Counted from the stretch's first letter, positions 16,754 through 25,020 are shown. The stretch: DNA of 64,000 nt from Acetatifactor aquisgranensis (GCF_943193215.1 NZ_CALPDH010000022.1:51959-115958); one strand, 5' to 3'. A program made the numbers and translations. Notes: generated by a model not told the origin, from the sequence alone.

Positions 16754-16782
16754 AGAATATGCAAAAAAACCGATTCTGTCAA
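16754..16782 (-). promoter_or_regulatory. Promoter of the T-box/cysE operon
   Basis: Minus-strand TTGACA (16782-16777), 17 bp, TATTCT (16759-16754). The predicted start is near 16747, giving a leader of about 450 nt before cysE. Confidence 0.8.
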
Positions 16783-16828
16783 TCAATATTTTCATTCATT
16801 TGTCTGCATGCATTTTGTCCGCAACAGC

Positions 16829-17365
16829 TCAACCTTTGCGGCAGCCCGCACAGCCCCCGCACCCGCCCGCAATCTGCTGCGCCGTCAAGTCAAATGGACT
16901 CGTCAGCAGGCATACCGCCTGCGCAGCGATGCCCTGGCCTGCGCCGGTGAAACCCAGACCCTCTTCTGTGGTGGCTTTCACGCTGACGAATTCCGTCTCC
17001 AGCCCCAGCGCCTTTGCGATATTTTCCCGCATAGCGTCGATATGAGGGCGCATCTTCGGCGCCTGGGCTATGATGGTGGAGTCGATGTTCTCTATCACGA
17101 AGCCTTTTTCCTCCAGCAGCGCTCCTACCTTTTCCAACAGCGCTATGGAAGAAATCCCCTCATAGGCCGGGTCGCTGTCCGGGAAATGCTTTCCGATATC
17201 GCCCAGGGCCGCCGCCCCCAAAAGGGCGTCCATGACGGCATGGAGAAGCACATCTGCGTCCGAATGGCCAGCCAGCCCTTTCTCATACTCTATCTTCACA
17301 CCGCCGATTATCAAATTCCTGTCCCGGACAAGCCTGTGGACATCATATCCTGTTCCGATTCTCAT
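16829..17365 (-). CDS. ispF: 2-C-methyl-D-erythritol 2,4-cyclodiphosphate synthase
   Basis: A 178-residue enzyme of the MEP isoprenoid pathway, making the cyclic diphosphate from CDP-ME 2-phosphate with loss of CMP. The family signature RIGTGYDVHRL with metal ligands Asp8 and His10 is at the start. GLAGHSDADVLLHAVMDALLGA (third ligand His) follows, then DIGKHFPDSD and KATTEEGLGFTG. The core ends near residue 160. A glycine/cysteine-rich tail (GGCGGCAGCRKG) is added, which is not part of the usual enzyme. It begins 6 bp after the stop of the DEAD-box helicase and is probably co-transcribed with it. Confidence 0.95.
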   Translation of the reverse strand: MRIGTGYDVHRLVRDRNLIIGGVKIEYEKGLAGHSDADVLLHAVMDALLGAAALGDIGKHFPDSDPAYEGISSIALLEKVGALLEEKGFVIENIDSTIIAQAPKMRPHIDAMRENIAKALGLETEFVSVKATTEEGLGFTGAGQGIAAQAVCLLTSPFDLTAQQIAGGCGGCAGCRKG

Positions 17366-17371
17366 ACTGCC

Positions 17372-19714
17372 CTATTTCCTTTTTTTCTTGGGGAAAGAGA
17401 ACGCAAGCCCTTTCTCGCTGCCCTCCATCCTGATGTCACGCAGTCTGGAAGAACGGCTCTCCTCACGGTCGCGTTTTCTGCGGCTGTCGCGGTCGTCATC
17501 CCGCCTCCTGCGGCTCTCACGGCTGCTCTCCCGCTCGAACCTTCCATGAATTCCTCGGTCCTCTCCTCGGTCACGTTTTCTGCGGCTGTCGCGGCTCTCC
17601 TCGCGGTCGAATCTCCGGCGGCTCTCACGGTCGTCATCTCGGTCGCGCCTCCTGCGGCTCTCACGCTCTTCGTCACGGTCACGGCCGCGGCGCTCCTCGC
17701 GGTCTTCCTCCCTGCCGCGCCTCCTGCGGCTCTCACGCTCTTCGTCACGGTCACGGCTGCGGCGCTCCTCGCGGTCCTCATCCCGGTCGAATCTCCGGCG
17801 GCTCTCACGCTCTTCGTCACGGTCACGGCCACGGTCCTCATCCCGGTCGAATCTCCGGCGGCTCTCACGCTCTTCGTCACGGTCACGGCCGCGGCGCTCC
17901 TCACGGTCTTCCTCCCTGCCGCGCCTCCTGCGGCTCTCACGGTTCTCGTCCCTGTCGCGTCCGCGGCGCTCCTCATCCCGGCCGCGTCTCCTGCGGCCTC
18001 TTCTTCCGCGCTCTCCACGGCCGCCGCGGGACTCATAATCATCGGCCTCTATCTCCGGCCCGATATCACCGATATGATATTTCAACATCACGGCAGCAAG
18101 GTCTAAAGCATCACAGCCCTCTTCCTCCATCTTCCGCTCCACATAACTCTTCATCAAATCTATGTCGTCGCGTCCGTGAAGCTCCCAGGACTGGTTCAGA
18201 TATTTCTCCGCTTTCGCCTTCATTACCTTGGAGGCGGCGGGAAGTTCCCTCTCCTCGATGGCAGTATGGCAGAAACGCTCTATCTGTTTTACACGGAAAA
18301 GCTCTCTTCCGCTGACAAAGGTGAACGACCGTCCCGTCTTGCCCGCACGGCCTGTCCTGCCGATACGGTGCACATAGTATTCGTTGTCCTGGGGCACATC
18401 GTAATTGATGACCACCTCCACATTGTCCACGTCGATGCCTCTCGCCGCCACATCCGTAGCAATCAGGATATTGGTGCTGCCGTTCCTGAAGTGGTTCATG
18501 GCTACATCCCTCTGGTGCTGGGACATGTCCCCATGAAGCCCCTCCGCACGGAAATCGGCTTTCTTCAGCATCTCCGAAACCTCGTCCACCTTGATTTTCG
18601 TATTACAGAAAATCAGGCAGAGCTTCGGCTGATAATATTCCAGCAGGCGGATGCAGGCGGCATCCTTGTCCTGGCTCTTTACCCTGTAATATCTCTGGGA
18701 CACCAGCGGGATGGTCAGCTCTTTCGCGGCCACCCTCACCAGTCTCGCGTCTTTCTGGAACTGGTTGGCAATCTCCAGAATCGGCTGGGGCATAGTGGCG
18801 GAAAACAGGGCTGTCTGATGGGCATTGGGTATCTCGCCCAGTATCAGCTCCATATCTTCGCGGAATCCCATATCCAGCATCTCATCCGCCTCGTCCAGCA
18901 CTACCATGTTCACATAGTCAAGCTTGATGGTGCGGCGGCGCATATGATCCATCACGCGTCCGGGCGTGCCCACCACGATCTGCACCTCTTTCAGGCCCCT
19001 GATCTGCTTGCTGATGTCCTGGCCGCCGTAAACAGGAAGCACCTTAATGCCGTGCATATATTTCGCTATATGGCGGATTTCCTCCGCTGCCTGCATGGCA
19101 AGCTCCCTGGTGGGGCAGAGGATAATCGTCTGAAGCTTCCTTAAATCCGGGTCAATCTTCTGCAGGGCAGGGATGGCAAAGGCTGCCGTCTTGCCGGTCC
19201 CCGTCTGGGCCTGTCCGATGATGTCCTCTCCGTCCAACAGGTAAGGAATCGCCTGTACCTGGATGGGGGTCAGCTTCTCGAAGCCCATCTCCCGTACCGC
19301 ACGCACGATGCGGTCATCCAAAAGGGGCTCGATGGAAGCCAGACTGGACGAATCCACACCGTCCGCGTCCCCTTCGTCTGTCCGCGCATCCTTTTTCTTT
19401 TCGGAAACATCATCTGTATGCTCCGCTGCCTGTTCCTGTGTCATGTCTTCTGTATCGAGCTCTTCGTACTCATCTGAGCTTTCCGTCTCCTCCGACGTCT
19501 CTTCCGCGTCAGAGTCTTCGCCCTCATCCCATTCTTCCGTGGTTTCCTGTAGTTCTTCCGTCTCGTTCCACTCTGTCGTTCCGTTCATATCTGTTCCCTC
19601 GCTCTGCTTAGCTCTCTCCGCGGCCTTTTCCGTTTCTGCTGCCGCATTCTGCTCTGCCATCTGATCCTGCTCCGCTGCCATATCCTCTGCCAGCGCTTCG
19701 TTCCATTCGTTCAT
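17372..19714 (-). CDS. DEAD-box RNA helicase with acidic N-terminus and Arg/Asp-repeat tail
   Basis: A 780-residue ATP-dependent RNA helicase. A highly acidic, Glu-rich, presumably disordered N-terminal extension (about 1-125) precedes the helicase core at about 130-500: the Q motif, AQTGTGKTAA (motif I), PTRELA, TPGR, VVLDEADEML (motif II), SATMP (III), ARGIDV and HRIGRTGRAG (VI). The C-terminal about 200 residues are almost only Arg, Asp, Glu, Ser and Gly in tandem 10-13-residue units such as RDRDEERESRRR. This is a basic/acidic RNA-binding or condensate-forming tail. Similar tails occur in CshA/DeaD-like helicases active in ribosome assembly and RNA decay. A downstream ispF shares the transcript. 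Confidence 0.93.
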   Translation of the reverse strand: MNEWNEALAEDMAAEQDQMAEQNAAAETEKAAERAKQSEGTDMNGTTEWNETEELQETTEEWDEGEDSDAEETSEETESSDEYEELDTEDMTQEQAAEHTDDVSEKKKDARTDEGDADGVDSSSLASIEPLLDDRIVRAVREMGFEKLTPIQVQAIPYLLDGEDIIGQAQTGTGKTAAFAIPALQKIDPDLRKLQTIILCPTRELAMQAAEEIRHIAKYMHGIKVLPVYGGQDISKQIRGLKEVQIVVGTPGRVMDHMRRRTIKLDYVNMVVLDEADEMLDMGFREDMELILGEIPNAHQTALFSATMPQPILEIANQFQKDARLVRVAAKELTIPLVSQRYYRVKSQDKDAACIRLLEYYQPKLCLIFCNTKIKVDEVSEMLKKADFRAEGLHGDMSQHQRDVAMNHFRNGSTNILIATDVAARGIDVDNVEVVINYDVPQDNEYYVHRIGRTGRAGKTGRSFTFVSGRELFRVKQIERFCHTAIEERELPAASKVMKAKAEKYLNQSWELHGRDDIDLMKSYVERKMEEEGCDALDLAAVMLKYHIGDIGPEIEADDYESRGGRGERGRRGRRRRGRDEERRGRDRDENRESRRRRGREEDREERRGRDRDEERESRRRFDRDEDRGRDRDEERESRRRFDRDEDREERRSRDRDEERESRRRRGREEDREERRGRDRDEERESRRRRDRDDDRESRRRFDREESRDSRRKRDRGEDRGIHGRFERESSRESRRRRDDDRDSRRKRDREESRSSRLRDIRMEGSEKGLAFSFPKKKRK

Positions 19715-19756
19715 CCTGAATTACCTAAACTTCCCTTCTTTAAAAATGTGTGCCGC

Positions 19757-20227
19757 CTACAGTATCTTTTCCATTCCAGTCTTCTGGGGCAGCAGCCCGC
19801 AGCTTTCATAGAATCTCTTCGCGCCCTGATTGCATTCCCATACATTCAGGGTCAGGTTATAGCAGCCCTCTCTTCTGGCAAACTCCAGCACATACTCATA
19901 CAGGTCCCTGCCTATATGCTTCCCTCTGGAAGACTCGTCCACACACAAATCGTCGATATACAGTGTCCTGATATCCGTCAATATGTTGTCGTTTAAATGC
20001 TGTTTAAATACGCAGAATGCGTAGCCCACAACGTTGCCGTCGGCATCTACCGCAACGAACACAGGCTTTGTGTCATCGCATAAAATAGCCAGAAGCTCCT
20101 CGTCCGTGTACTTTTTCGTGTCGCTCTTGAACAGATCCGGCCTCCCGTCATGATGCACCGCCAGGACCTGGCCCAGCAGTCTGCCTATTCCTATCAGATC
20201 CCTTTCTTCCCCACGCCTGATAACCAT
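19757..20227 (-). CDS. GNAT family N-acetyltransferase
   Basis: A protein of about 156 residues with the GNAT fold, transferring an acetyl group from acetyl-CoA to an amine. The CoA-binding motif A is visible: LYIDDLCVDESSRGKHIGRDLYEYV (about 93-117, with RGKHIG in place of the Q/RxxGxG/A loop). Motif B follows: CYNLTLNVWECNQGAKRFYESCGL, typical of the RimI-like/YjaB groups. I start it at ATG 20227 because GGAGGG lies just ahead. The acceptor is unknown. It is followed by the helicase gene in the same direction with only 42 bp between. Confidence 0.88.
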   Translation of the reverse strand: MVIRRGEERDLIGIGRLLGQVLAVHHDGRPDLFKSDTKKYTDEELLAILCDDTKPVFVAVDADGNVVGYAFCVFKQHLNDNILTDIRTLYIDDLCVDESSRGKHIGRDLYEYVLEFARREGCYNLTLNVWECNQGAKRFYESCGLLPQKTGMEKIL

Positions 20228-20349
20228 ATTTTTCCCTCCGGAAGAGCATCTTATCACATCTGCAACCCAAAAATCTCCAGACCTTTTTGTCTGGACAAAC
20301 AAAATCCTGAAAACCGCAGAGGTCTTCAGGGTCCGGCTGACATAACTTA

Positions 20350-20389
20350 AAAAGAATGCCGAAAAATCATATTTCTCAGCATTCTTTCT
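20350..20389 (-). terminator. Terminator after tRNA-Met
   Basis: On the minus strand AGAATGCTGA...TCGGCATTCT followed by TTTTT, placed immediately downstream of the tRNA 3' end. Confidence 0.8.
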
Positions 20390-20391
20390 AG

Positions 20392-20465
20392 TAGCGAGAG
20401 GGGGATTTGAACCCTCGACACTGCGGGTATGAACCGCATGCTCTAGCCAACTGAGCTATCTCGCC
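20392..20465 (-). tRNA. tRNA-Met (CAT anticodon)
   Basis: A 74-base cloverleaf on the minus strand: acceptor GGCGAGA pairs with TCTCGCT, the D arm GCTC...GAGC is present, the anticodon stem GCGG/CCGC holds loop TTCATAC, and the T arm is GAGGG TTCAAAT CCCCC. The anticodon is CAT, with discriminator A. No CCA is encoded. Elongator methionine is most likely. An isoleucine tRNA modified at C34 also reads CAT and cannot be fully excluded without an identity-element check. Confidence 0.92.
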
Positions 20466-20625
20466 ATATAAAAAAACTTGTCTGCACAACCGACTTTGTT
20501 AGTATACAATGAGAATCTCTTTTTGTCAACAAATTTTTTTCAAAAATTTATATTTTTTCAAAAACATATTTCAGGACGGCCAGACGCGATCCTCTGCCCG
20601 GCCGTCCATGAAGTCCGTCATGCCG

Positions 20626-21375
20626 TCAGGTCCTGGCAGCTCCGTCCACGGACAGGATGACCCCTGTCACATAGCTCGCCATATCGCTGGCAAGGTAAAG
20701 GAATGCGTTGGCCACGTCCTCCGGCTCTCCCACACGTCCCAAGGGAATGCCCGCGATAATGGGCTTGATGACCTCTTCAGGCAGCACCGCCACCATGTCG
20801 GTCCTGGTGACGCCGGGCGCCACTGCGTTCACGCGGATATTGTCCTTGCCCAGCTCTCTGGCCAGGGACTTGGTCAGTCCGTTCACGGCGAACTTGGACG
20901 CGGGATAAGCCACGCCTGATGGCTGTCCGTAGATGCTGACCATGGAGCTGGTATTCAGAATGACGCCGCCTCCCTGCTCCTTCATCACCTTGGCCGCAGC
21001 CTGGGCGCAGTTGAACACGGCATTTACATTCAGCGCCATAGTCTTCGCGAAATCTTCCGGCTTATAGTCGTAGATGCTGTCCCTGGCGGAGACGCCCGCA
21101 TTGTTGACCATGATATCGAGACTGCCGAAAGTCTCTTTCACTGTGGCCACTGCCTTTTCGATTTCAGCAGAATTCTGCAGGTCGGGGCATAATCCGATTA
21201 CTTTGTACTCCGGATTCTCCGCTCTGAGCTTATCCAAAGCCTTGTCCACAGTCTCCTGCCTGGAACCGCACAGGGCCACGCTTGCCCCATTGTCCAGATA
21301 CAGCTTTACGATTGCATAGCCGATGCCTCTTGTGCCGCCGGTGACCATGGCGGTCTTGCCTTTTAATAATTCCAT
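20626..21375 (-). CDS. SDR-family NAD(P)-dependent oxidoreductase (FabG/BaiA-like)
   Basis: A protein of about 249 residues, a classical short-chain dehydrogenase. Cofactor loop TGGTRGIG is at 12-19, NNAG at 91-94, catalytic Ser143/144, and YPASK with Tyr157 and Lys161. The C-terminal VAPG and SVDG elements are also present. The sequence resembles FabG-type ketoreductases and, less closely, clostridial hydroxysteroid dehydrogenases such as BaiA. After the second beta strand it has CGSRQE. Ser-Arg there usually favours NADP(H), unlike the Glu of NAD-dependent BaiA. The start at 21375 follows CAGGAGG. It is monogenic. The substrate is not determined. Confidence 0.88.
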   Translation of the reverse strand: MELLKGKTAMVTGGTRGIGYAIVKLYLDNGASVALCGSRQETVDKALDKLRAENPEYKVIGLCPDLQNSAEIEKAVATVKETFGSLDIMVNNAGVSARDSIYDYKPEDFAKTMALNVNAVFNCAQAAAKVMKEQGGGVILNTSSMVSIYGQPSGVAYPASKFAVNGLTKSLARELGKDNIRVNAVAPGVTRTDMVAVLPEEVIKPIIAGIPLGRVGEPEDVANAFLYLASDMASYVTGVILSVDGAART

Positions 21376-21538
21376 GTTCCGTTCCTCCTGTTTTATGTTC
21401 CGCATGGATGCTATTCCTTAATATAATCAAGTTCTGTCAGATTAATACCTGCTCAGCCTACAGCCACATGCTTTCTGAGAAAAGCAGCGGCCATATTCCT
21501 ATCATCATTATAGCAATCAATTCCCAAAGTGTAAAGCC

Positions 21539-22430
21539 TTACTTCCGGTTCCCGTCCCACAAATCTATCATCTGCCTGGCGAAGTTCAGCTCCTTTCCTG
21601 TCCATCCGTAGAGGATGCAGGTGCGGTAGGCGTACTCCGGGATGCAGACATCGTTGTACCCGGCGGTCTGGATGGAAAATACGTTTACGTGGGAGTTCAC
21701 TTTGCGGCGATATTCCAGAATCAGGTCGAAGACGTTTATGTAGCTTGACGGCACCTGTGGCCATAAATTCGTCGATCAGGGCGGAATGGGCATGGGTGAT
21801 GCGGACGGCGTCCCTCAGGCCAATCTCCGCGTTCTTATATTTTGCGGCCTCATAGGGCTCCAGGCGCTCCAGCTTTGCCGCTATGGAGCGCTTCAGGAGG
21901 CTGGGCATATTCTGTTTTCCATGGTTGCTGTAGAGGAAATAGGCCAACTGGGACAGGGCATCGTCCCCCCGGCTCATGACCCGGCGCTCCAGCTCCCCGA
22001 ACAGGCCGGGGTGGATCCGGGTGAATTCCTGCCGCCCGGGGTGCAGCGCCGCCCTGACCATGATGACCTGGGGATTCAGGCGCATGGAGAAATCCGCCCG
22101 CAATGTGGCGGCCCAGCGCAGCGTCCCCTCGAAGTCCGCCTCCAGGGCCTCGTCTATGGCGCTCTCCATGATTTCCGTGGTGGTGCGGCCCTCCCAGGCG
22201 CTGCCGAAGAGCAGGTGGCCCTCCAGGAGCGCGCAGCATCTGTATTTTCCGTCCCGGAGGCCTCCGCCCAGTCCGCCCTCCCGGTAATAGGAGGGTTCCC
22301 CGAAGATGGAGGAAGCCGTAATCATCTTCAGGGTGTCCAGCGGGCCCACCCTGTAGGATTCTCCTCCCATGAAATTTTCCACTGTCCCGTTTTTTCCGGC
22401 AGAATCAAGGACATCTCGAAAGCGGCTCAT
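21539..22430 (-). pseudogene. Ro60-like TROVE-domain protein, broken by internal deletion
   Basis: The first about 220 codons from ATG 22430 (GGAGGT ahead) encode a TROVE-type RNA-binding ring: TLKMITASSIFGEPSYYR, later RWAATLRADFSMRLNPQVIMVRAAL, then SRGDDALSQLAYFLY. Near 21757 the frame leaves this sequence. In another frame the extreme C-terminus of the same family continues (SSYINVFDLILEYRRKV ... YAYRTCILYGWTGKELNFARQM) to a stop at 21539. Bacterial Ro proteins are about 500-530 residues, so about 200 residues are missing, including most of the von Willebrand A domain with its metal site. The product is almost certainly non-functional as full Ro. The upstream Y RNA-like gene supports the identification. 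Confidence 0.85.
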
Positions 22431-22542
22431 TTTCTTTTTTGACCTCCTGTTCCGGTTTTTCGTCAGATTTCCTGTCCGGGAGCAAAACAGCTCTCTCTTT
22501 GGAAATAAGTTCCGTATTCTCTGTTGGATTGCCTGATTTCAT
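22405..22542 (-). CDS. Possible 45-residue leader protein ahead of the Ro pseudogene
   Basis: A short open frame starting at ATG 22542 behind AAAGGAGAG and ending 26 bases inside the Ro gene start. The product is polar, charged and without recognisable domains (begins MKSGNPTENTELISKE). The overlap suggests translational coupling. The good ribosome site is the main support. It may equally be a remnant of intergenic sequence. Confidence 0.35.
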   Translation of the reverse strand: MKSGNPTENTELISKERAVLLPDRKSDEKPEQEVKKENEPLSRCP

Positions 22543-22564
22543 ACCGCTCTCCTTTTCATGCTGG

Positions 22565-22735
22565 AAAAAGCCCCGAGAAAGGACGGAGACGGTGTGTCGT
22601 GCTCTACCATTGAGCTACCGCCGGTCTCCCGGCAGATGGGATTCGAACCCATAACACCGCGATCTGAAGTCGAAGTAACCGTCTCCTGCGCATCGGGGCT
22701 GTGTCTGCTGTTATATGTTTTGGGTATAGTGGGAT
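22565..22735 (-). ncRNA. Y RNA-like (YrlA-type) noncoding RNA with tRNA-mimic module
   Basis: Read on the minus strand, the ends AGCCCCGA (22700-22693) and TCGGGGCT (22576-22569) pair and are followed by TTTT. Inside, GGAGACGGT pairs with ACCGTCTCC. The enclosed part is a circularly permuted tRNA. First comes a T arm ATGGG TTCGAAT CCCAT, then acceptor strand CTGCCGG, a GAGA tetraloop, acceptor partner CCGGCGG, TA, and a D arm GCTC AATGGTA GAGC. This is the architecture reported for bacterial YrlA Y RNAs, which bind Ro through the end stem. It sits 23 bp upstream of the small leader frame and the Ro (TROVE) pseudogene on the same strand. The core is 22565-22700. The 5' end to about 22735 is inferred from a promoter-like TTGACA-17-GATAAA. 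Confidence 0.85.
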
Positions 22736-22870
22736 ACATATTTTTTATCGGCCGGAACCGGGGATTTGTCAACTCTCCTCCCTGTACCTTTTTGCCGTAT
22801 TTCTGCCGCAATCCTTCCGCATTTCCGGTCTGTCACTGCTCCCCGGCGCTCCCTGTCCGGCACTGTCTTG

Positions 22871-24535
22871 TCAATAGCGGGAGTCATGCCTCTCCAGCTC
22901 TTTGGTGCGCCTGTCGTATTCATCGTCTCCCGCATGCCAGGCGTCGACGGCGGTAATCTCTCCCAGGCGGTTCCTCCGGACAGCAATGTCTACACCTCCG
23001 TCTTCCCTGGACTGATAGGAGCCCAGCATCTCGTCCCGGTAGATGCGCACCTGCTCCCCCTGGTAGCGCAGGAAGCCATTGTCCAGGCATTCGATTCCCC
23101 ATTCGGCGTATTGGGCGTCCACTGTCTCCGCATCCAGGCACAGGCTCACCGACACGTCAAAGGCGCTCCGCTCCACGCCGAATTCCCGGGCCAGCGCCGC
23201 CTGGACCGCCTCCCGGATGATGTCCGGGTCCTGGGAGGCATCCGCGTCCAGCACGGAGAACACTGCGTCCTCCGCCCGCTTCTGGGGACGCTGCCCCAGG
23301 GCGATGTCCCGGGTGATTTCCACCTTCACGCCCCATCTGGAGCCTGAGCTGGCGCAGTAGCTGGTCAAGGCATGGGAAAAAGGGGCCTGCCCCCCGGTGG
23401 CAGAGGCAACCGTGCCCCCCGCCAGCAGCAATACGGAAAGCAGCAATGCAAAGGCCGAGGCTTTCCGGAACGCCAGAATCCCCTTCACCCGCCTCTCTAC
23501 CTCGGTTTTGGAGAAAGCGCTGTACAGCAGGGAGCTGCGGCTGGCGCTGACGGCCATGGCCAGCAGACTGTAGGCATAGCTCTTGCGCTGGTCTGTGTCA
23601 TATTTTTTCAGCACGGCGGCGTCGCAGGCGGCCTCCAGGTCGGAAGCCAGGCATTTCGCCATCAGCCACACCAGGGGATTGTACCAGTGCAGCACGACGG
23701 CCGCCAGCATGACGGCTTTCACCCAGTTGTCCCTGCGCCTGATATGCATGGCCTCATGGGCAAGCACATGGCGCAGCAGCACGGCATTTCCAAAGTCCAT
23801 CCGGGTGGGCAGGCAGATGCGGGGGCCGATCAGCCCGCAGGCCAGCGGGGAGGCGATCTCGTCATTGGTGAACACCAGCACATGGCCCATCCCCATGTCC
23901 CGCAGCAGCCCGTTCACAGTCTCATTGCGCTCCATCAGCAGGCCGCCTTTCAGTCTCTTCGCGTAGGTGATTTTCTGCCATGCCAGGATTCCCGCCACAG
24001 CGGCCAGACCCAGCAGGTACAGCGCAGGCAGGGCATTTCTCAGGGAATCGCTTCCCAGGGAATTGTTTCCCGGGAAAAAACTTCGCGGCAGGAAGGAAGT
24101 GCCGGTATCCATGACGTAGCCGGAAGATCCTTCCATTACCCCCTCCTCTGCCACTGCTGTGTCGTTATCCGTGCCTGGGATGTCAGGACTCTCCGAAGCC
24201 CAGGCGCGCGCTGTCCCATCGCCTCCTGTCGCTTCGGACCCTGCAGTGCCGGACTGCGTCTGTGGCAAATCCTCTGCAACCCATGTCGTCTCATCTTCAT
24301 GTATCGCCACAGATTCTGACAGCCCCGTCAGCCCGGCAGGCACCGGCAGGCTTAAGGGGCTGCTTAAGGAAAAGGGCACCAGCAGACGCAGCAGCACCAC
24401 GCCCCAGAGCGCGGGGAACACGAACTTTGGCAACTTATTTTTGAGCAGCGCCCGCAGCAGCAGAACCGCCGCGATCATGACGCTCCCGTAAAATGCCATC
24501 AGGTAAAACGGCATATTCATCCTGAAATGTAACAT
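22871..24535 (-). CDS. BlaR1/MecR1-type M56 membrane metallopeptidase
   Basis: A 554-residue integral membrane protein with three to four N-terminal helices (about 5-25, 33-52, 160-185 and later) surrounding the cytoplasmic zinc protease. The M56 motif HEAMH (in VLAHEAMHIRRRDN) and the downstream acidic ligand stretch ASDLEAACDAAVLKKYD are present. One more helix near residue 370 is followed by an outside domain of about 170 residues. This outer part shows no penicillin-binding SxxK signature I can recognise, so the signal may not be a beta-lactam. Its ATG directly follows the stop of blaI. In the model, signal sensing activates the protease and the BlaI repressor is inactivated. Confidence 0.85.
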   Translation of the reverse strand: MLHFRMNMPFYLMAFYGSVMIAAVLLLRALLKNKLPKFVFPALWGVVLLRLLVPFSLSSPLSLPVPAGLTGLSESVAIHEDETTWVAEDLPQTQSGTAGSEATGGDGTARAWASESPDIPGTDNDTAVAEEGVMEGSSGYVMDTGTSFLPRSFFPGNNSLGSDSLRNALPALYLLGLAAVAGILAWQKITYAKRLKGGLLMERNETVNGLLRDMGMGHVLVFTNDEIASPLACGLIGPRICLPTRMDFGNAVLLRHVLAHEAMHIRRRDNWVKAVMLAAVVLHWYNPLVWLMAKCLASDLEAACDAAVLKKYDTDQRKSYAYSLLAMAVSASRSSLLYSAFSKTEVERRVKGILAFRKASAFALLLSVLLLAGGTVASATGGQAPFSHALTSYCASSGSRWGVKVEITRDIALGQRPQKRAEDAVFSVLDADASQDPDIIREAVQAALAREFGVERSAFDVSVSLCLDAETVDAQYAEWGIECLDNGFLRYQGEQVRIYRDEMLGSYQSREDGGVDIAVRRNRLGEITAVDAWHAGDDEYDRRTKELERHDSRY

Positions 24536-24895
24536 TTATTTCGCCTCCTCTATCATGCGGGCAAGCCGGAGGGCCTCCGCCTCCGAAATCCCCTGGTTCT
24601 TCAGAAATGATGAAAAGAACAGCTCGCTGGAGCCGCCGAACATCTTGTCGATGAGCTGTTCTGTCTCGCTTTTCGCCACCTCTTCCCTGGTGACCAGGGG
24701 CGTGCACAGGAAGCCGGGCTCGCTGCGCTGGATGGCGCCTTTTTCCATGCATTTCTTGATGACGGTGTAGGTGGTATTCTTGTTCCAGCCGATGCGGCCC
24801 GCCAGTATGTCTACGATGTCCTTGGCCAGGGTAGGCCCCTGTTCCCACAGAACCTCCATGACCTTCAGTTCCGAATCAAATAGCTTTCCGTCCAT
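24536..24895 (-). CDS. BlaI/MecI-family transcriptional repressor
   Basis: A protein of about 119 residues. An N-terminal winged helix (FDSELKVMEVLWEQGPTLAKDIVDILAGRIGWNKNTTYTVIKKCMEKGAI) is followed by a dimerization helix region, the BlaI/MecI/CopY layout. The start at ATG 24895 follows AAGGAGG. The stop codon abuts the start of the BlaR1-type gene, so the two are a two-gene operon. Two palindromes upstream (24963-24978, 24993-25008) are likely its own operators. No beta-lactamase or penicillin-binding gene is next to the pair, so the regulated target is unknown. Confidence 0.88.
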   Translation of the reverse strand: MDGKLFDSELKVMEVLWEQGPTLAKDIVDILAGRIGWNKNTTYTVIKKCMEKGAIQRSEPGFLCTPLVTREEVAKSETEQLIDKMFGGSSELFFSSFLKNQGISEAEALRLARMIEEAK

Positions 24896-24962
24896 GGAAC
24901 CTCCTTTTTGGTGAGTTGTGTTTTTGGTGTTCTGAATTTTGGTGTTCTGAAAATACAAAAGG

Positions 24963-25020
24963 GACTATTGCAATAGTCTGAGCTCGTTTATAGACTATCA
25001 CAATAGTCCAGTGTTGTCAA
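24963..25020 (-). promoter_or_regulatory. Promoter with two BlaI-type operators
   Basis: Operator 1 GACTATTGCAATAGTC (24963-24978) is a perfect 16-bp palindrome. Operator 2 GACTATCACAATAGTC (24993-25008) is near perfect. Minus-strand TTGACA (25020-25015), 17 bp and TAGTCT (24997-24992) place the -10 inside operator 2 and operator 1 just after the start of transcription. Confidence 0.8.

Noticed and set aside
16496..18106. 536-residue plus-strand open frame with repeats (VTVTAAALLAV-like)
   Set aside because: It is the antisense of the Arg/Asp repeats of the helicase and of ispF and the T-box. Repetitive GC-rich codons keep the shadow frame open.
22660..22680. CTTCAGA loop with UCA, as in a selenocysteine tRNA
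   Set aside because: The surrounding stem is too weak and the acceptor and D arms are permuted. The Y RNA model explains all parts.
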